64,000 nt of DNA from Rhodeus uyekii (Eukaryota > Chordata > Actinopteri > Cypriniformes > Acheilognathidae): assembly GCA_037043235.1 (NCBI GenBank), contig JAWRVZ010000243.1, positions 1 to 64,000 on the forward strand, given 5' to 3'. Position numbers and translations under genes: made by a program. Positions 1-11,855 of the stretch are shown here, one piece after another. Each line of letters starts with the position of its first letter. The stretch's first letter is position 1. The notes below the pieces were generated by a model. That model worked only from the letters and a program-made list of their open reading frames with translations. It did not search any database and was not told the DNA's origin.

Positions 1-87
1 AGTCATTTGCACACGCGTAGGGTAAATACTCTTAATGTGAGACGGATTTACCAGTTAACATGGATGTCTCTGGGGGCGCGTTTGGGC
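1..87 (-). repeat. Inverted fragment of family A body (fold-back)
   Basis: Read on the minus strand, this stretch matches, with small indels, the segment that lies on the plus strand at about 2,460-2,560 (the part running from the GCACCCC palindrome through the GAGTATTTA motif). It meets the plus-oriented unit at a palindrome centred on 102, so the window opens inside a fold-back rearrangement. It carries no gene. Confidence 0.7.
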
Positions 88-2091
88 AGCTCTAGCACCC
101 CTGGGGTGCTAGAGCTCCCAAACTTTCCCCATTGAAATGAATGGGGAAAACCGTCCCACATGAAACACCATCTACTATGTGCATAGGGATTTTGAATTGA
201 ACATAGCTCTGCAGCACAGCGTCATAGAGACAAGGGGGAGGGCTCATTTTACTCAGGCGACCAATGAGTGTCTCAGGATCACTGGAGAGCTATTAAGCCA
301 CGCCCTAGCAACCATTTAGAGCACCTTAGCAACCCATCCCATAGACTTCCATTCAAATTGATCGACTCCTATCTCTGGATAGAAAAGTCATAGAAATTTG
401 AGGGTGGGCTCGTTTGACTCGGGGCAGCAAACTGCCAATCACCAACGTCTTGAACACTTCCTAGCCACGCCCTAGCAACCATTTTGGATCACCTAAGCAA
501 CCAAATACAAAGTGAGATATCTTCGGTTCTTCTGAATGTCGTAGAGGCATTCTGGTTGGTTTATATCGTTCATACTCATAAGGAGCCTTTGGAGTAACAT
601 GACTGGCAGGTACCAAGCCACTCCTTAGCAACCAAACAGAGTACCCTAGCAACCGTTTAGCCAGACCCATATCTCTGCTTCTGAGTATCGTAGAGACATG
701 GGGGTTGGCTCTATTGGCTCATGCTAGCAAACAGGACTTCCAACATGCTACATATGCTAGCAGTGAATAGATACATGCTAATAGTGATTAACTAAGTGTT
801 AAATTATGCTAATAATGCCAACGAAACCCCCCATAACACCTAATAACCACCTAGAAATGGCCCAGGACACCCTAGATGAGCCCTAACAACCACCTAGCAT
901 AACCCTAGTAACCAACCAGTTAACCTAGTGACACCTTAGCAACCGCGTAGTCACCACTCTGGTTACCCTAGCAACCGCATAGCAACATCTTAGCAACCAC
1001 TCTGGTTACCCTGGCAACTGCCTAGCAACCACTCTGGTTACCCTAGCAACCACCTAGCAACCAGCCCGGTTACCCTAGCAACTGCCTAGCAACCGCCTAG
1101 CAACCACTCTGGTTACCCTAGCAACCACCTAGCAACCGCTCAGTTTACCCTAGCAACCACCTAGCAACACCATAGCAACCACTCTGATTACCCTAGCAAC
1201 TGCCTAGGAACCACTCTTTTTACCCTTAGCAACCGCATAGCAACACCTTAGCAACCACTCTGGTTACCCTAGCAACCACCTAGCAACACCCTGGCAACCA
1301 CTCTGGTTACCCTAGCAACCACCTAGCAACACCTTAGCAACCACTCTGGTTATCCTAGCAACCACCTAGCAACCAACCCGGTTACCCTAGCAACTGCCTA
1401 GCAACCGCCTAACAACCACTCCGGTTACCCTAGCAACCACCTAGCAACACCCTGGCAACCACTCAGTTTACCCTAGCAACCACCTAGCAACACCTTAGCA
1501 ACCACTCTGGTTATCCTAGCAACCACCTAGCAACCACCCCGGTTACCCTAGCAACTGCCTAGCAACCGCCTAACAACCACTCCGGTTACCCTAGCAACCA
1601 CCTAGCAACACCTTAGCAACCACTCTGGTTATCCTAGCAACCACCTAGCAACCACCCCGGTTACCCTAGCAACTGCCTAGCAACCGCCTAACAACCACTC
1701 CGGTTACCCTAGCAACCACCTAGCAACACCATAGCAACCACTCTGATTACCCTAACAACAGCCTAGCAACCACTCTGGTTACCCTAGCAACTGCCTAGCA
1801 ACCGCCTAGCGACGACTCCGGTTACCCTAGCAACCACCTAGCAACACCATAGCAACCACTCTGATTACACTAGCAACAGCCTAGCAACCACTCTAGGTAA
1901 CCCTAGCAACCGCCTAGCAACACCTTAGCAACCATCCCAGTTACCCTAGCAAACACCTAGCAACCACCCTGGTTACCCTAGCAACTGCCTAGCAACATCA
2001 TGGTTACCCTAGCTACTGCCTCACCTGGCCCGGGGCGGATTTTGCCACTGCGAGCACCACTCACATTTTCTTCAGGAAATGTACATTCTAG
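88..2091 (+). mobile_element. Helentron-like (HINE) unit A1, long type, 5' part missing
   Basis: This unit has the body (88-880), a CTAGCAAC minisatellite, and a complete 3' terminus. The terminus consists of the subterminal repeat GCGAGCACCACT (2050-2061), a hairpin with arms ACATTTTC and GGAAATGT around loop TTCA (2063-2082), then ACATTCTAG ending at 2091. It is nearly identical to unit A2 over most of its length, which indicates recent duplication. Its 5' head is replaced by the fold-back at 1-87. No coding capacity is credible. Confidence 0.75.
880..2027 (+). repeat. CTAGCAAC minisatellite in unit A1
   Basis: The array is built from 10-11 bp submotifs (CTAGCAACCAC, CTAGCAACACC, TTAGCAACCA) that combine with CTCTGGTTACC into a higher-order repeat of about 43 bp. 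The GTTACC-CT-AGCAAC junction (for example 962-975) recurs throughout and matches the RFX X-box consensus GTNRCC-N(0-3)-RGYAAC. Any regulatory role is inference. Confidence 0.9.
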
Positions 2092-4647
2092 TTAGTGGTG
2101 CTCGCCTCGAGCACTACTATTACTATCTTACCAAGCCTATAATAAGGATGCTGATACCACCAAATTTTCGGAGCGCTCCTCCTCCTAGAGCGTTGGTCCC
2201 AGACCCATGAATGAGGCGTCAAAACGTGCGGCCTATTGAGGAGAGGTATGCTATATCTTTTGTAAGCGATCGGGGGTACGATGGTCGCCCCAGGGGCGAA
2301 AAAGCAGCCAAAAAAATGCATAGACAACGCATTGCCACAAACTTTGATGATTAATAACTCGGAGCGAGAAATTTGTAAAAAGATGAAACTCGCCACATTT
2401 GAAGAGGCTGGCAGGCTCTGTAAGAACATACCAAAAAATGGGGTAAAAGTTGCACCCCTGGGGTGCTAGAGCTGCCCAAACGCGCCCCCATAGACATCCA
2501 TGTTAACGGAAATCCTAGAAGAGTATTTATACGCGTTGCAAACGACTTTGACAATTAATAACTCGGAGCGAGAAATTTGTAAAATGACGAAACTCGCCAC
2601 ATTTGAAGAGGGTGGATGGCTCTGTGAGACCATACCAAAAAATGGGGTAAAAGTTGCACCCCTGGGGTGCTAGAGCTCCCAAACTTTCCCCATTGAAATG
2701 AATGGGGAAAACCGTCCCATGAAACACCATCTACTATGTGCATAGGGATTTTGAATTGAACATAGCTCTGCAGCACAGCGTCATAGAGACAAGGGGGAGG
2801 GCTCATTTTACTCAGGCGACCAATGAGTGTCTCAGGATCACTGGAGAGCTATTAAGCCACGCCCTAGCAACCATTTAGAGCACCTTAGCAACCCATCCCA
2901 TAGACTTCCATTCAAATTGATCGACTCCTATCTCTGGATAGAAAAGTCATAGAAATTTGAGGGTGGGCTCGTTTGACTCGGGGCAGCAAACTGCCAATCA
3001 CCAACGTCTTGAACACTTCCTAGCCACGCCCTAGCAACCATTTTGGATCACCTAAGCAACCAAATACAAAGTGAGATATCTTCGGTTCTGAATGTCGTAG
3101 AGGCATTCTGGTTGGTTTATATCGTTCATACTCATAAGGAGCCTTTGGAGTAACATGACTGGCAGGTACCAAGCCACTCCTTAGCAACCAAACAGAGTAC
3201 CCTAGCAACCGTTTAGCCAGACCCATATCTCTGCTTCTGAGTATCGTAGAGACATGGGGGTTGGCTCTATTGGCTCATGCTAGCAAACAGGACTTCCAAC
3301 ATGCTACATATGCTAGCAGTGAATAGATACATGCTAATAGTGATTAACTAAGTGTTAAATTATGCTAATAATGCCAACGAAACCCCCCATAACACCTAAT
3401 AACCACCTAGAAATGGCCCAGGACACCCTAGATGAGCCCTAACAACCACCTAGCATAACCCTAGTAACCAACCAGTTAACCTAGTGACACCTTAGCAACC
3501 GCGTAGTCACCACTCTGGTTACCCTAGCAACCGCATAGCAACATCTTAGCAACCACTCTGGTTACCCTGGCAACTGCCTAGCAACCACTCTGGTTACCCT
3601 AGCAACCACCTAGCAACCAGCCCGGTTACCCTAGCAACTGCCTAGCAACCGCCTAGCAACCACTCTGGTTACCCTAGCAACCACCTAGCAACCGCTCAGT
3701 TTACCCTAGCAACCACCTAGCAACACCATAGCAACCACTCTGATTACCCTAGCAACTGCCTAGGAACCACTCTTTTTACCCTTAGCAACCGCATAGCAAC
3801 ACCTTAGCAACCACTCTGGTTACCCTAGCAACCACCTAGCAACACCCTGGCAACCACTCTGGTTACCCTAGCAACCACCTAGCAACACCTTAGCAACCAC
3901 TCTGGTTATCCTAGCAACCACCTAGCAACCAACCCGGTTACCCTAGCAACTGCCTAGCAACCGCCTAACAACCACTCCGGTTACCCTAGCAACCACCTAG
4001 CAACACCCTGGCAACCACTCAGTTTACCCTAGCAACCACCTAGCAACACCTTAGCAACCACTCTGGTTATCCTAGCAACCACCTAGCAACCACCCCGGTT
4101 ACCCTAGCAACTGCCTAGCAACCGCCTAACAACCACTCCGGTTACCCTAGCAACCACCTAGCAACACCTTAGCAACCACTCTGGTTATCCTAGCAACCAC
4201 CTAGCAACCACCCCGGTTACCCTAGCAACTGCCTAGCAACCGCCTAACAACCACTCCGGTTACCCTAGCAACCACCTAGCAACACCATAGCAACCACTCT
4301 GATTACCCTAACAACAGCCTAGCAACCACTCTGGTTACCCTAGCAACTGCCTAGCAACCGCCTAGCGACGACTCCGGTTACCCTAGCAACCACCTAGCAA
4401 CACCATAGCAACCACTCTGATTACACTAGCAACAGCCTAGCAACCACTCTAGGTAACCCTAGCAACCGCCTAGCAACACCTTAGCAACCATCCCAGTTAC
4501 CCTAGCAAACACCTAGCAACCACCCTGGTTACCCTAGCAACTGCCTAGCAACATCATGGTTACCCTAGCTACTGCCTCACCTGGCCCGGGGCGGATTTTG
4601 CCACTGCGAGCACCACTCACATTTTCTTCAGGAAATGTACATTCTAG
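2092..4647 (+). mobile_element. Helentron-like (HINE) unit A2, long type, complete termini
   Basis: This is one of the best-preserved units of the array. Its 5' end starts TTAGTGGTGCTCGCC immediately after the CTAG of A1. The 12-bp 5' repeat AGTGGTGCTCGC (2094-2105) is inverted relative to GCGAGCACCACT (4606-4617). The 3' hairpin is at 4619-4638 and CTAG at 4644-4647. Asymmetric inverted repeats plus a 3' hairpin are the known architecture of Helentrons and their non-autonomous HINE derivatives. The body holds two related head segments and then a minisatellite. No Rep or helicase sequence is seen. Confidence 0.8.
3438..4577 (+). repeat. CTAGCAAC minisatellite in unit A2
   Basis: The composition and order of variants match the minisatellite of A1 almost base for base, so this block was duplicated with its unit rather than expanded independently. 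Confidence 0.9.
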
Positions 4648-6893
4648 TTAGTGGTGCTCGCCTCGAGCACTACTATTACTATCTTACCAAGCCTATAATA
4701 AGGATGCTGATACCACCAAATTTTCGGAGCGCTCCTCCTCCTAGAGCGTTGGTCCCAGACCCATGAATGAGGCGTCAAAACGTGCGGCCTATTGAGGAGA
4801 GGTATGCTATATCTTTTGTAAGCGATCGGGGGTACGATGGTCGCCCCAGGGGCGAAAAAGCAGCCAAAAAAATGCATAGACAACGCATTGCCACAAACTT
4901 TGATGATTAATAACTCGGAGCGAGAAATTTGTAAAAAGATGAAACTCGCCACATTTGAAGAGGCTGGCAGGCTCTGTGAGAACATACCATACAATGGGGT
5001 AAAAGTTGCACCCCTGGGGTGCTAGAGCTGCCCAAACTTGCCCCCATAGACCTCAATGTTGTTTATTATTATTATTCTTCCACTTTTTTTTCGGCGCGCT
5101 ACTCCTCCTAGGGCGTTTGTCCTAGACTCATGAGTGAGGCATCAAATCGTGCGGCCTATTGAGGAGAGGTGTGCTATATCTTTTCTAAGAGATCGGGGGT
5201 ACGATGTTCACCCCAGGGGCGACCAAACAGCCGAAAAAACGCATAGACAATGCATTGCGACCAACTTTGACGATTAATATCTCGGAGCGAGAAATTTGTA
5301 AAAAGATGAAACTCGCCACATTTGAAGAGGCTGGCAGGCTCTGTAAGAACATACCAAAAAATGGGGTAAAAGTTGCACCCCTGGGGTGCTAGAGCTGCCC
5401 AAACGCGCCCCCATAGACATCCATGTTAACGGAAATCCTAGAAGAGTATTTATACGCGTTGCAAACGACTTTGACAATTAATAACTCGGAGCGAGAAATT
5501 TGTAAAATGACGAAACTCGCCACATTTGAAGAGGGTGGATGGCTCTGTGAGACCATACCAAAAAATGGGGTAAAAGTTGCACCCCTGGGGTGCTAGAGCT
5601 CCCAAACTTTCCCCATTGAAATGAATGGGGAAAACCGTCCCATGAAACACCATCTACTATGTGCATAGGGATTTTGAATTGAACATAGCTCTGCAGCACA
5701 GCGTCATAGAGACAAGGGGGAGGGCTCATTTTACTCAGGCGACCAATGAGTGTCTCAGGATCACTGGAGAGCTATTAAGCCACGCCCTAGCAACCATTTA
5801 GAGCACCTTAGCAACCCATCCCATAGACTTCCATTCAAATTGATCGACTCCTATCTCTGGATAGAAAAGTCATAGAAATTTGAGGGTGGGCTCGTTTGAC
5901 TCGGGGCAGCAAACTGCCAATCACCAACGTCTTGAACACTTCCTAGCCACGCCCTAGCAACCATTTTGGATCACCTAAGCAACCAAATACAAAGTGAGAT
6001 ATCTTCGGTTCTGAATGTCGTAGAGGCATTCTGGTTGGTTTATATCGTTCATACTCATAAGGAGCCTTTGGAGTAACATGACTGGCAGGTACCAAGCCAC
6101 TCCTTAGCAACCAAACAGAGTACCCTAGCAACCGTTTAGCCAGACCCATATCTCTGCTTCTGAGTATCGTAGAGACATGGGGGTTGGCTCTATTGGCTCA
6201 TGCTAGCAAACAGGACTTCCAACATGCTACATATGCTAGCAGTGAATAGATACATGCTAATAGTGATTAACTAAGTGTTAAATTATGCTAATAATGCCAA
6301 CGAAACCCCCCATAACACCTAATAACCACCTAGAAATGGCCCAGGACACCCTAGATGAGCCCTAACAACCACCTAGCATAACCCTAGTAACCAACCAGTT
6401 AACCTAGTGACACCTTAGCAACCGCGTAGTCACCACTCTGGTTACCCTAGCAACCGCATAGCAACATCTTAGCAACCACTCTGGTTACCCTGGCAACTGC
6501 CTAGCAACCACTCTGGTTACCCTAGCAACCACCTAGCAACCAGCCCGGTTACCCTAGCAACTGCCTAGCAACCGCCTAGCAACCACTCTGGTTACCCTAG
6601 CAACCACCTAGCAACCGCTCAGTTTACCCTAGCAACCACCTAGCAACACCATAGCAACCACTCTGATTACACTAGCAACAGCCTAGCAACCACTCTAGGT
6701 AACCCTAGCAACCGCCTAGCAACACCTTAGCAACCATCCCAGTTACCCTAGCAAACACCTAGCAACCACCCTGGTTACCCTAGCAACTGCCTAGCAACAT
6801 CATGGTTACCCTAGCTACTGCCTCACCTGGCCCGGGGCGGATTTTGCCACTGCGAGCACCACTCACATTTTCTTCAGGAAATGTACATTCTAG
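4648..6893 (+). mobile_element. Helentron-like (HINE) unit A3, long type, shortened minisatellite
   Basis: It has the standard 5' end (TTAGTGGTGCTCGCC) and 3' end (CTAG at 6890-6893). A second head starts near 5060 with a TTATTATT run followed by CGGCGCGCTACTCC. Compared with A2 and A4 the minisatellite has an internal deletion at about 6665, where the block around GATTACC jumps to GATTACAC. The head portion is nearly identical to the unit at 24,143. Confidence 0.75.
6360..6822 (+). repeat. CTAGCAAC minisatellite in unit A3 (deleted form)
   Basis: This is the same repeat as in A2 but with roughly 0.7 kb missing. The edges of the deletion lie in similar submotifs, as expected for slippage or unequal exchange within the repeat. 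Confidence 0.85.
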
Positions 6894-9677
6894 TTAGTGG
6901 TGCTCGCCTCGAGCACTACTATTACTATCTTACCAAGCCTATAATAAGGATGCTGATACCACCAAATTTTCGGAGCGCTCCTCCTCCTAGAGCGTTGCCA
7001 CAAACTTTGATGATTAATAACTCGGAGCGAGAAATTTGTAAAAAGATGAAACTCGCCACATTTGAAGAGGCTGGCAGGCTCTGTGAGAACATACCATACA
7101 ATGGGGTAAAAGTTGCACCCCTGGGGTGCTAGAGCTGCCCAAACTTGCCCCCATAGACCTCAATGTTGTTTATTATTATTATTCTTCCACTTTTTTTTCG
7201 GCGCGCTACTCCTCCTAGGGCGTTTGTCCTAGACTCATGAGTGAGGCATCAAATCGTGCGGCCTATTGAGGAGAGGTGTGCTATATCTTTTCTAAGAGAT
7301 CGGGGGTACGATGTTCACCCCAGGGGCGACCAAACAGCCGAAAAAACGCATAGACAATGCATTGCGACCAACTTTGACGATTAATATCTCGGAGCGAGAA
7401 ATTTGTAAAAAGATGAAACTCGCCACATTTGAAGAGGCTGGCAGGCTCTGTAAGAACATACCAAAAAATGGGGTAAAAGTTGCACCCCTGGGGTGCTAGA
7501 GCTGCCCAAACGCGCCCCCATAGACATCCATGTTAACGGAAATCCTAGAAGAGTATTTATACGCGTTGCAAACGACTTTGACAATTAATAACTCGGAGCG
7601 AGAAATTTGTAAAATGACGAAACTCGCCACATTTGAAGAGGGTGGATGGCTCTGTGAGACCATACCAAAAAATGGGGTAAAAGTTGCACCCCTGGGGTGC
7701 TAGAGCTCCCAAACTTTCCCCATTGAAATGAATGGGGAAAACCGTCCCATGAAACACCATCTACTATGTGCATAGGGATTTTGAATTGAACATAGCTCTG
7801 CAGCACAGCGTCATAGAGACAAGGGGGAGGGCTCATTTTACTCAGGCGACCAATGAGTGTCTCAGGATCACTGGAGAGCTATTAAGCCACGCCCTAGCAA
7901 CCATTTAGAGCACCTTAGCAACCCATCCCATAGACTTCCATTCAAATTGATCGACTCCTATCTCTGGATAGAAAAGTCATAGAAATTTGAGGGTGGGCTC
8001 GTTTGACTCGGGGCAGCAAACTGCCAATCACCAACGTCTTGAACACTTCCTAGCCACGCCCTAGCAACCATTTTGGATCACCTAAGCAACCAAATACAAA
8101 GTGAGATATCTTCGGTTCTGAATGTCGTAGAGGCATTCTGGTTGGTTTATATCGTTCATACTCATAAGGAGCCTTTGGAGTAACATGACTGGCAGGTACC
8201 AAGCCACTCCTTAGCAACCAAACAGAGTACCCTAGCAACCGTTTAGCCAGACCCATATCTCTGCTTCTGAGTATCGTAGAGACATGGGGGTTGGCTCTAT
8301 TGGCTCATGCTAGCAAACAGGACTTCCAACATGCTACATATGCTAGCAGTGAATAGATACATGCTAATAGTGATTAACTAAGTGTTAAATTATGCTAATA
8401 ATGCCAACGAAACCCCCCATAACACCTAATAACCACCTAGAAATGGCCCAGGACACCCTAGATGAGCCCTAACAACCACCTAGCATAACCCTAGTAACCA
8501 ACCAGTTAACCTAGTGACACCTTAGCAACCGCGTAGTCACCACTCTGGTTACCCTAGCAACCGCATAGCAACATCTTAGCAACCACTCTGGTTACCCTGG
8601 CAACTGCCTAGCAACCACTCTGGTTACCCTAGCAACCACCTAGCAACCAGCCCGGTTACCCTAGCAACTGCCTAGCAACCGCCTAGCAACCACTCTGGTT
8701 ACCCTAGCAACCACCTAGCAACCGCTCAGTTTACCCTAGCAACCACCTAGCAACACCATAGCAACCACTCTGATTACCCTAGCAACTGCCTAGGAACCAC
8801 TCTTTTTACCCTTAGCAACCGCATAGCAACACCTTAGCAACCACTCTGGTTACCCTAGCAACCACCTAGCAACACCCTGGCAACCACTCTGGTTACCCTA
8901 GCAACCACCTAGCAACACCTTAGCAACCACTCTGGTTATCCTAGCAACCACCTAGCAACCAACCCGGTTACCCTAGCAACTGCCTAGCAACCGCCTAACA
9001 ACCACTCCGGTTACCCTAGCAACCACCTAGCAACACCCTGGCAACCACTCAGTTTACCCTAGCAACCACCTAGCAACACCTTAGCAACCACTCTGGTTAT
9101 CCTAGCAACCACCTAGCAACCACCCCGGTTACCCTAGCAACTGCCTAGCAACCGCCTAACAACCACTCCGGTTACCCTAGCAACCACCTAGCAACACCTT
9201 AGCAACCACTCTGGTTATCCTAGCAACCACCTAGCAACCACCCCGGTTACCCTAGCAACTGCCTAGCAACCGCCTAACAACCACTCCGGTTACCCTAGCA
9301 ACCACCTAGCAACACCATAGCAACCACTCTGATTACCCTAACAACAGCCTAGCAACCACTCTGGTTACCCTAGCAACTGCCTAGCAACCGCCTAGCGACG
9401 ACTCCGGTTACCCTAGCAACCACCTAGCAACACCATAGCAACCACTCTGATTACACTAGCAACAGCCTAGCAACCACTCTAGGTAACCCTAGCAACCGCC
9501 TAGCAACACCTTAGCAACCATCCCAGTTACCCTAGCAAACACCTAGCAACCACCCTGGTTACCCTAGCAACTGCCTAGCAACATCATGGTTACCCTAGCT
9601 ACTGCCTCACCTGGCCCGGGGCGGATTTTGCCACTGCGAGCACCACTCACATTTTCTTCAGGAAATGTACATTCTAG
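6894..9677 (+). mobile_element. Helentron-like (HINE) unit A4, long type, head deletion
   Basis: The termini are as in A2 (CTAG at 9674-9677). The first head lacks 139 bp present in A2. The deletion joins at GTTG/ATTG near 6,995, a short microhomology. The second head and body follow without other obvious change. Confidence 0.75.
8466..9607 (+). repeat. CTAGCAAC minisatellite in unit A4
   Basis: Full-length version with the same order of variant repeats as in A1 and A2. Confidence 0.9.
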
Positions 9678-11855
9678 TTAGTGGTGCTCGCCTCGAGCAC
9701 TACTATTACTATCTTACCAAGCCTATAATAATGATGGTGATTCCACCGCGCTCCTGTTCCTAGAGTGTTTGTCCCAGACCCATAAATGAGGCGTCACAAC
9801 ATGCGGCCTATTGAGGAGAGGTGTGCTATATCATTTGTAAGCGATCGGGGGTACGATGTTCGCCCCAGGGGCGAAAAAGCAGCCGAAAAAACGCATAGAC
9901 AACGCATTGCCACAAACTTTGATGATTAATAACTCGGACCGTGAAATTTGTAAAAAGATGAAACTCACCACATTTGAAGAGGCTGGCAGGCTCTGTAAGA
10001 ACATACCACACAATGGGGTAAAAGTTGCACCCCTGGGGTGCTACAACTGCCCAAACTTGCCCCCATAGACCTCAATGTTATTTATTATTCTTCTTATTCT
10101 TCCACTTTTTTTTCGGCGCGCTACTCCTCCTAGAGCGTTCGTCCCAGACTCATGAATGAGGCGTCAAAACGTGCGGCCTATTGAGGAGAGGTGTGCTATA
10201 TCTTTTCTAAGAGATTGGGGGTACGATGTTCGCCCCAGGGGCCAAAAAGGAGCGAAATAAAACGCATAGACAACGCATTGAAATCAACTTTGACGATTAA
10301 TAACTCGGAGCCAGAAATTTGTAAAAAGATGAAACTCGCCACATTTGAAGAGGCTGGCAGGCTCTGTAAGAACATACCAAAAAAAGGGGTAAAAGTTGCA
10401 CCCCCGGGGTGCTAGAGCTGCCCAAATGTGCCCCCATAGACATCAATGAAAACTGGAAATCCTAGAAGAGTATTTATACGCGGTGCAAACGACTTTGACG
10501 ATTAATAACTCGGAGTGAGAAATTTGTAAAAAGACGAAACTCGCCACATCTGAAGAGGGTGGCTGGCTCTATGAGAACATACCACAAAATGGGGTAAAAG
10601 TTGCACCCCTGGGGTGCTAGAGCTCCCCAAAATTTTCCCCATTGAAATGAATGGGGAAGGCCGTCCCATGAAACACCATCAAATTGCATTGGGATTTTGA
10701 ATTGAACATAGCTCTACAGCAGAGCGTCACAGAGACAAGGGGGAGGGCTCATTTTACTCAGGCGACCAATGAGTGTCTCAGGATCACTGGGAAGGTATTA
10801 AGCCACGCCCTAGCAACCATTTAGAGCACCTTAGCAACCCATCCCATCCCATAGACTTCCATTCAAATTGATCGACTTCTATCTCTGGATAGAAAAGTCA
10901 TACAAATTTGAGGGTGGGCTCGTTTGACTCAGGGCAGCAAACTGCCAATCACCAACATCTTCAACACTTCCTAGCCACGCCCTAGCAACCATTATGGAGC
11001 ACCTTAGCAACCAAATACAAAGTGAGATATCTTTAGTTCTGAATGTCGTAGAGGCATTCTGGTTGGTTTATATAGTTCATACTCACACGGAGCCATTGGA
11101 GTGTCATCAATGGCAGACGCTTAGCCACTCCTTAGCAACCAAACAGAGTACCCTAGAAACCATTTAGCCAGACCAGTGTCTCTGCATCAGAAAGTCGTAG
11201 AGACATGGGAGTTGGGTCTATTTGACAATCAGCCTTTGGAGTAACATTTCTGTAAGCTGCAAAGCCACTCCTTAGCAACCAAACAGAGTACCCTAGCAAC
11301 CATTTAGCCAGACCTATATCTCCGCATCAGAAAGTGGTAGAGACATGGAGTTTGGTTCAATTTGATAATCAGCCTTTGGAGTGTCATCACTGGCAGACGC
11401 TTAGCCACTCCTTAGCAACCAGACAGAGTACCATAGCAACCATTTAGCCAGTCCTATATCTCTGCATCAGAAATTCGTAGAGACATGGGGGTTGGGTCAA
11501 TTTGACAATCAGTCTCTGGAGTAACATCACTGGCAGCTGCCAAGCCACTCCTTAGCAACCAAATAGTTTACCCTAGCAACCATTTAGCCAGACCCATATC
11601 TCTGCTTCTAAGCGTCATAGAGACATGGGGGTTGGCTCTATTGAGTCATGCTAGCAAACAGGACTTCCTACATGCTACATATGCTAGCAGTGAATAGCTA
11701 CATGCTAATAGTGATTAACTAAGTGTTAAATTTTGCTAATAAATTATGCTAATAAGGCCATAGAAACCACCCAGAACAGCAGCCGCACCAGGCCCGGGGC
11801 GGATTTTGCCACTTCGAGCACCACTCACATTTTCTTCAGGAAATGTACATTCTAG
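9678..11855 (+). mobile_element. Helentron-like unit A5, short type (no long minisatellite)
   Basis: 5' end TTAGTGGTGCTCGCC, 3' CTAG at 11852-11855. Instead of the CTAGCAAC array it carries about four tandem copies of a roughly 140-bp segment (about 11,100-11,620), each beginning CCACTCCTTAGCAACC and ending near GACAATCAGCCTTTGGAG. The sequence just before the 3' terminus (CAGCAGCCGCACCAGGCC) differs from that of the long units, so short units form a separate subtype. Confidence 0.75.

Noticed and set aside
880..2027. CRISPR-like array
   Set aside because: There are no unique spacers between fixed repeats. It is a tandem minisatellite of degenerate 10-11-bp submotifs in a eukaryotic genome.
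880..2027. Telomere or interstitial telomeric repeat, because of TTACCCTA
   Set aside because: The vertebrate telomere hexamer CCCTAA does not occur in tandem. TTACCCTA is part of the 43-bp minisatellite.
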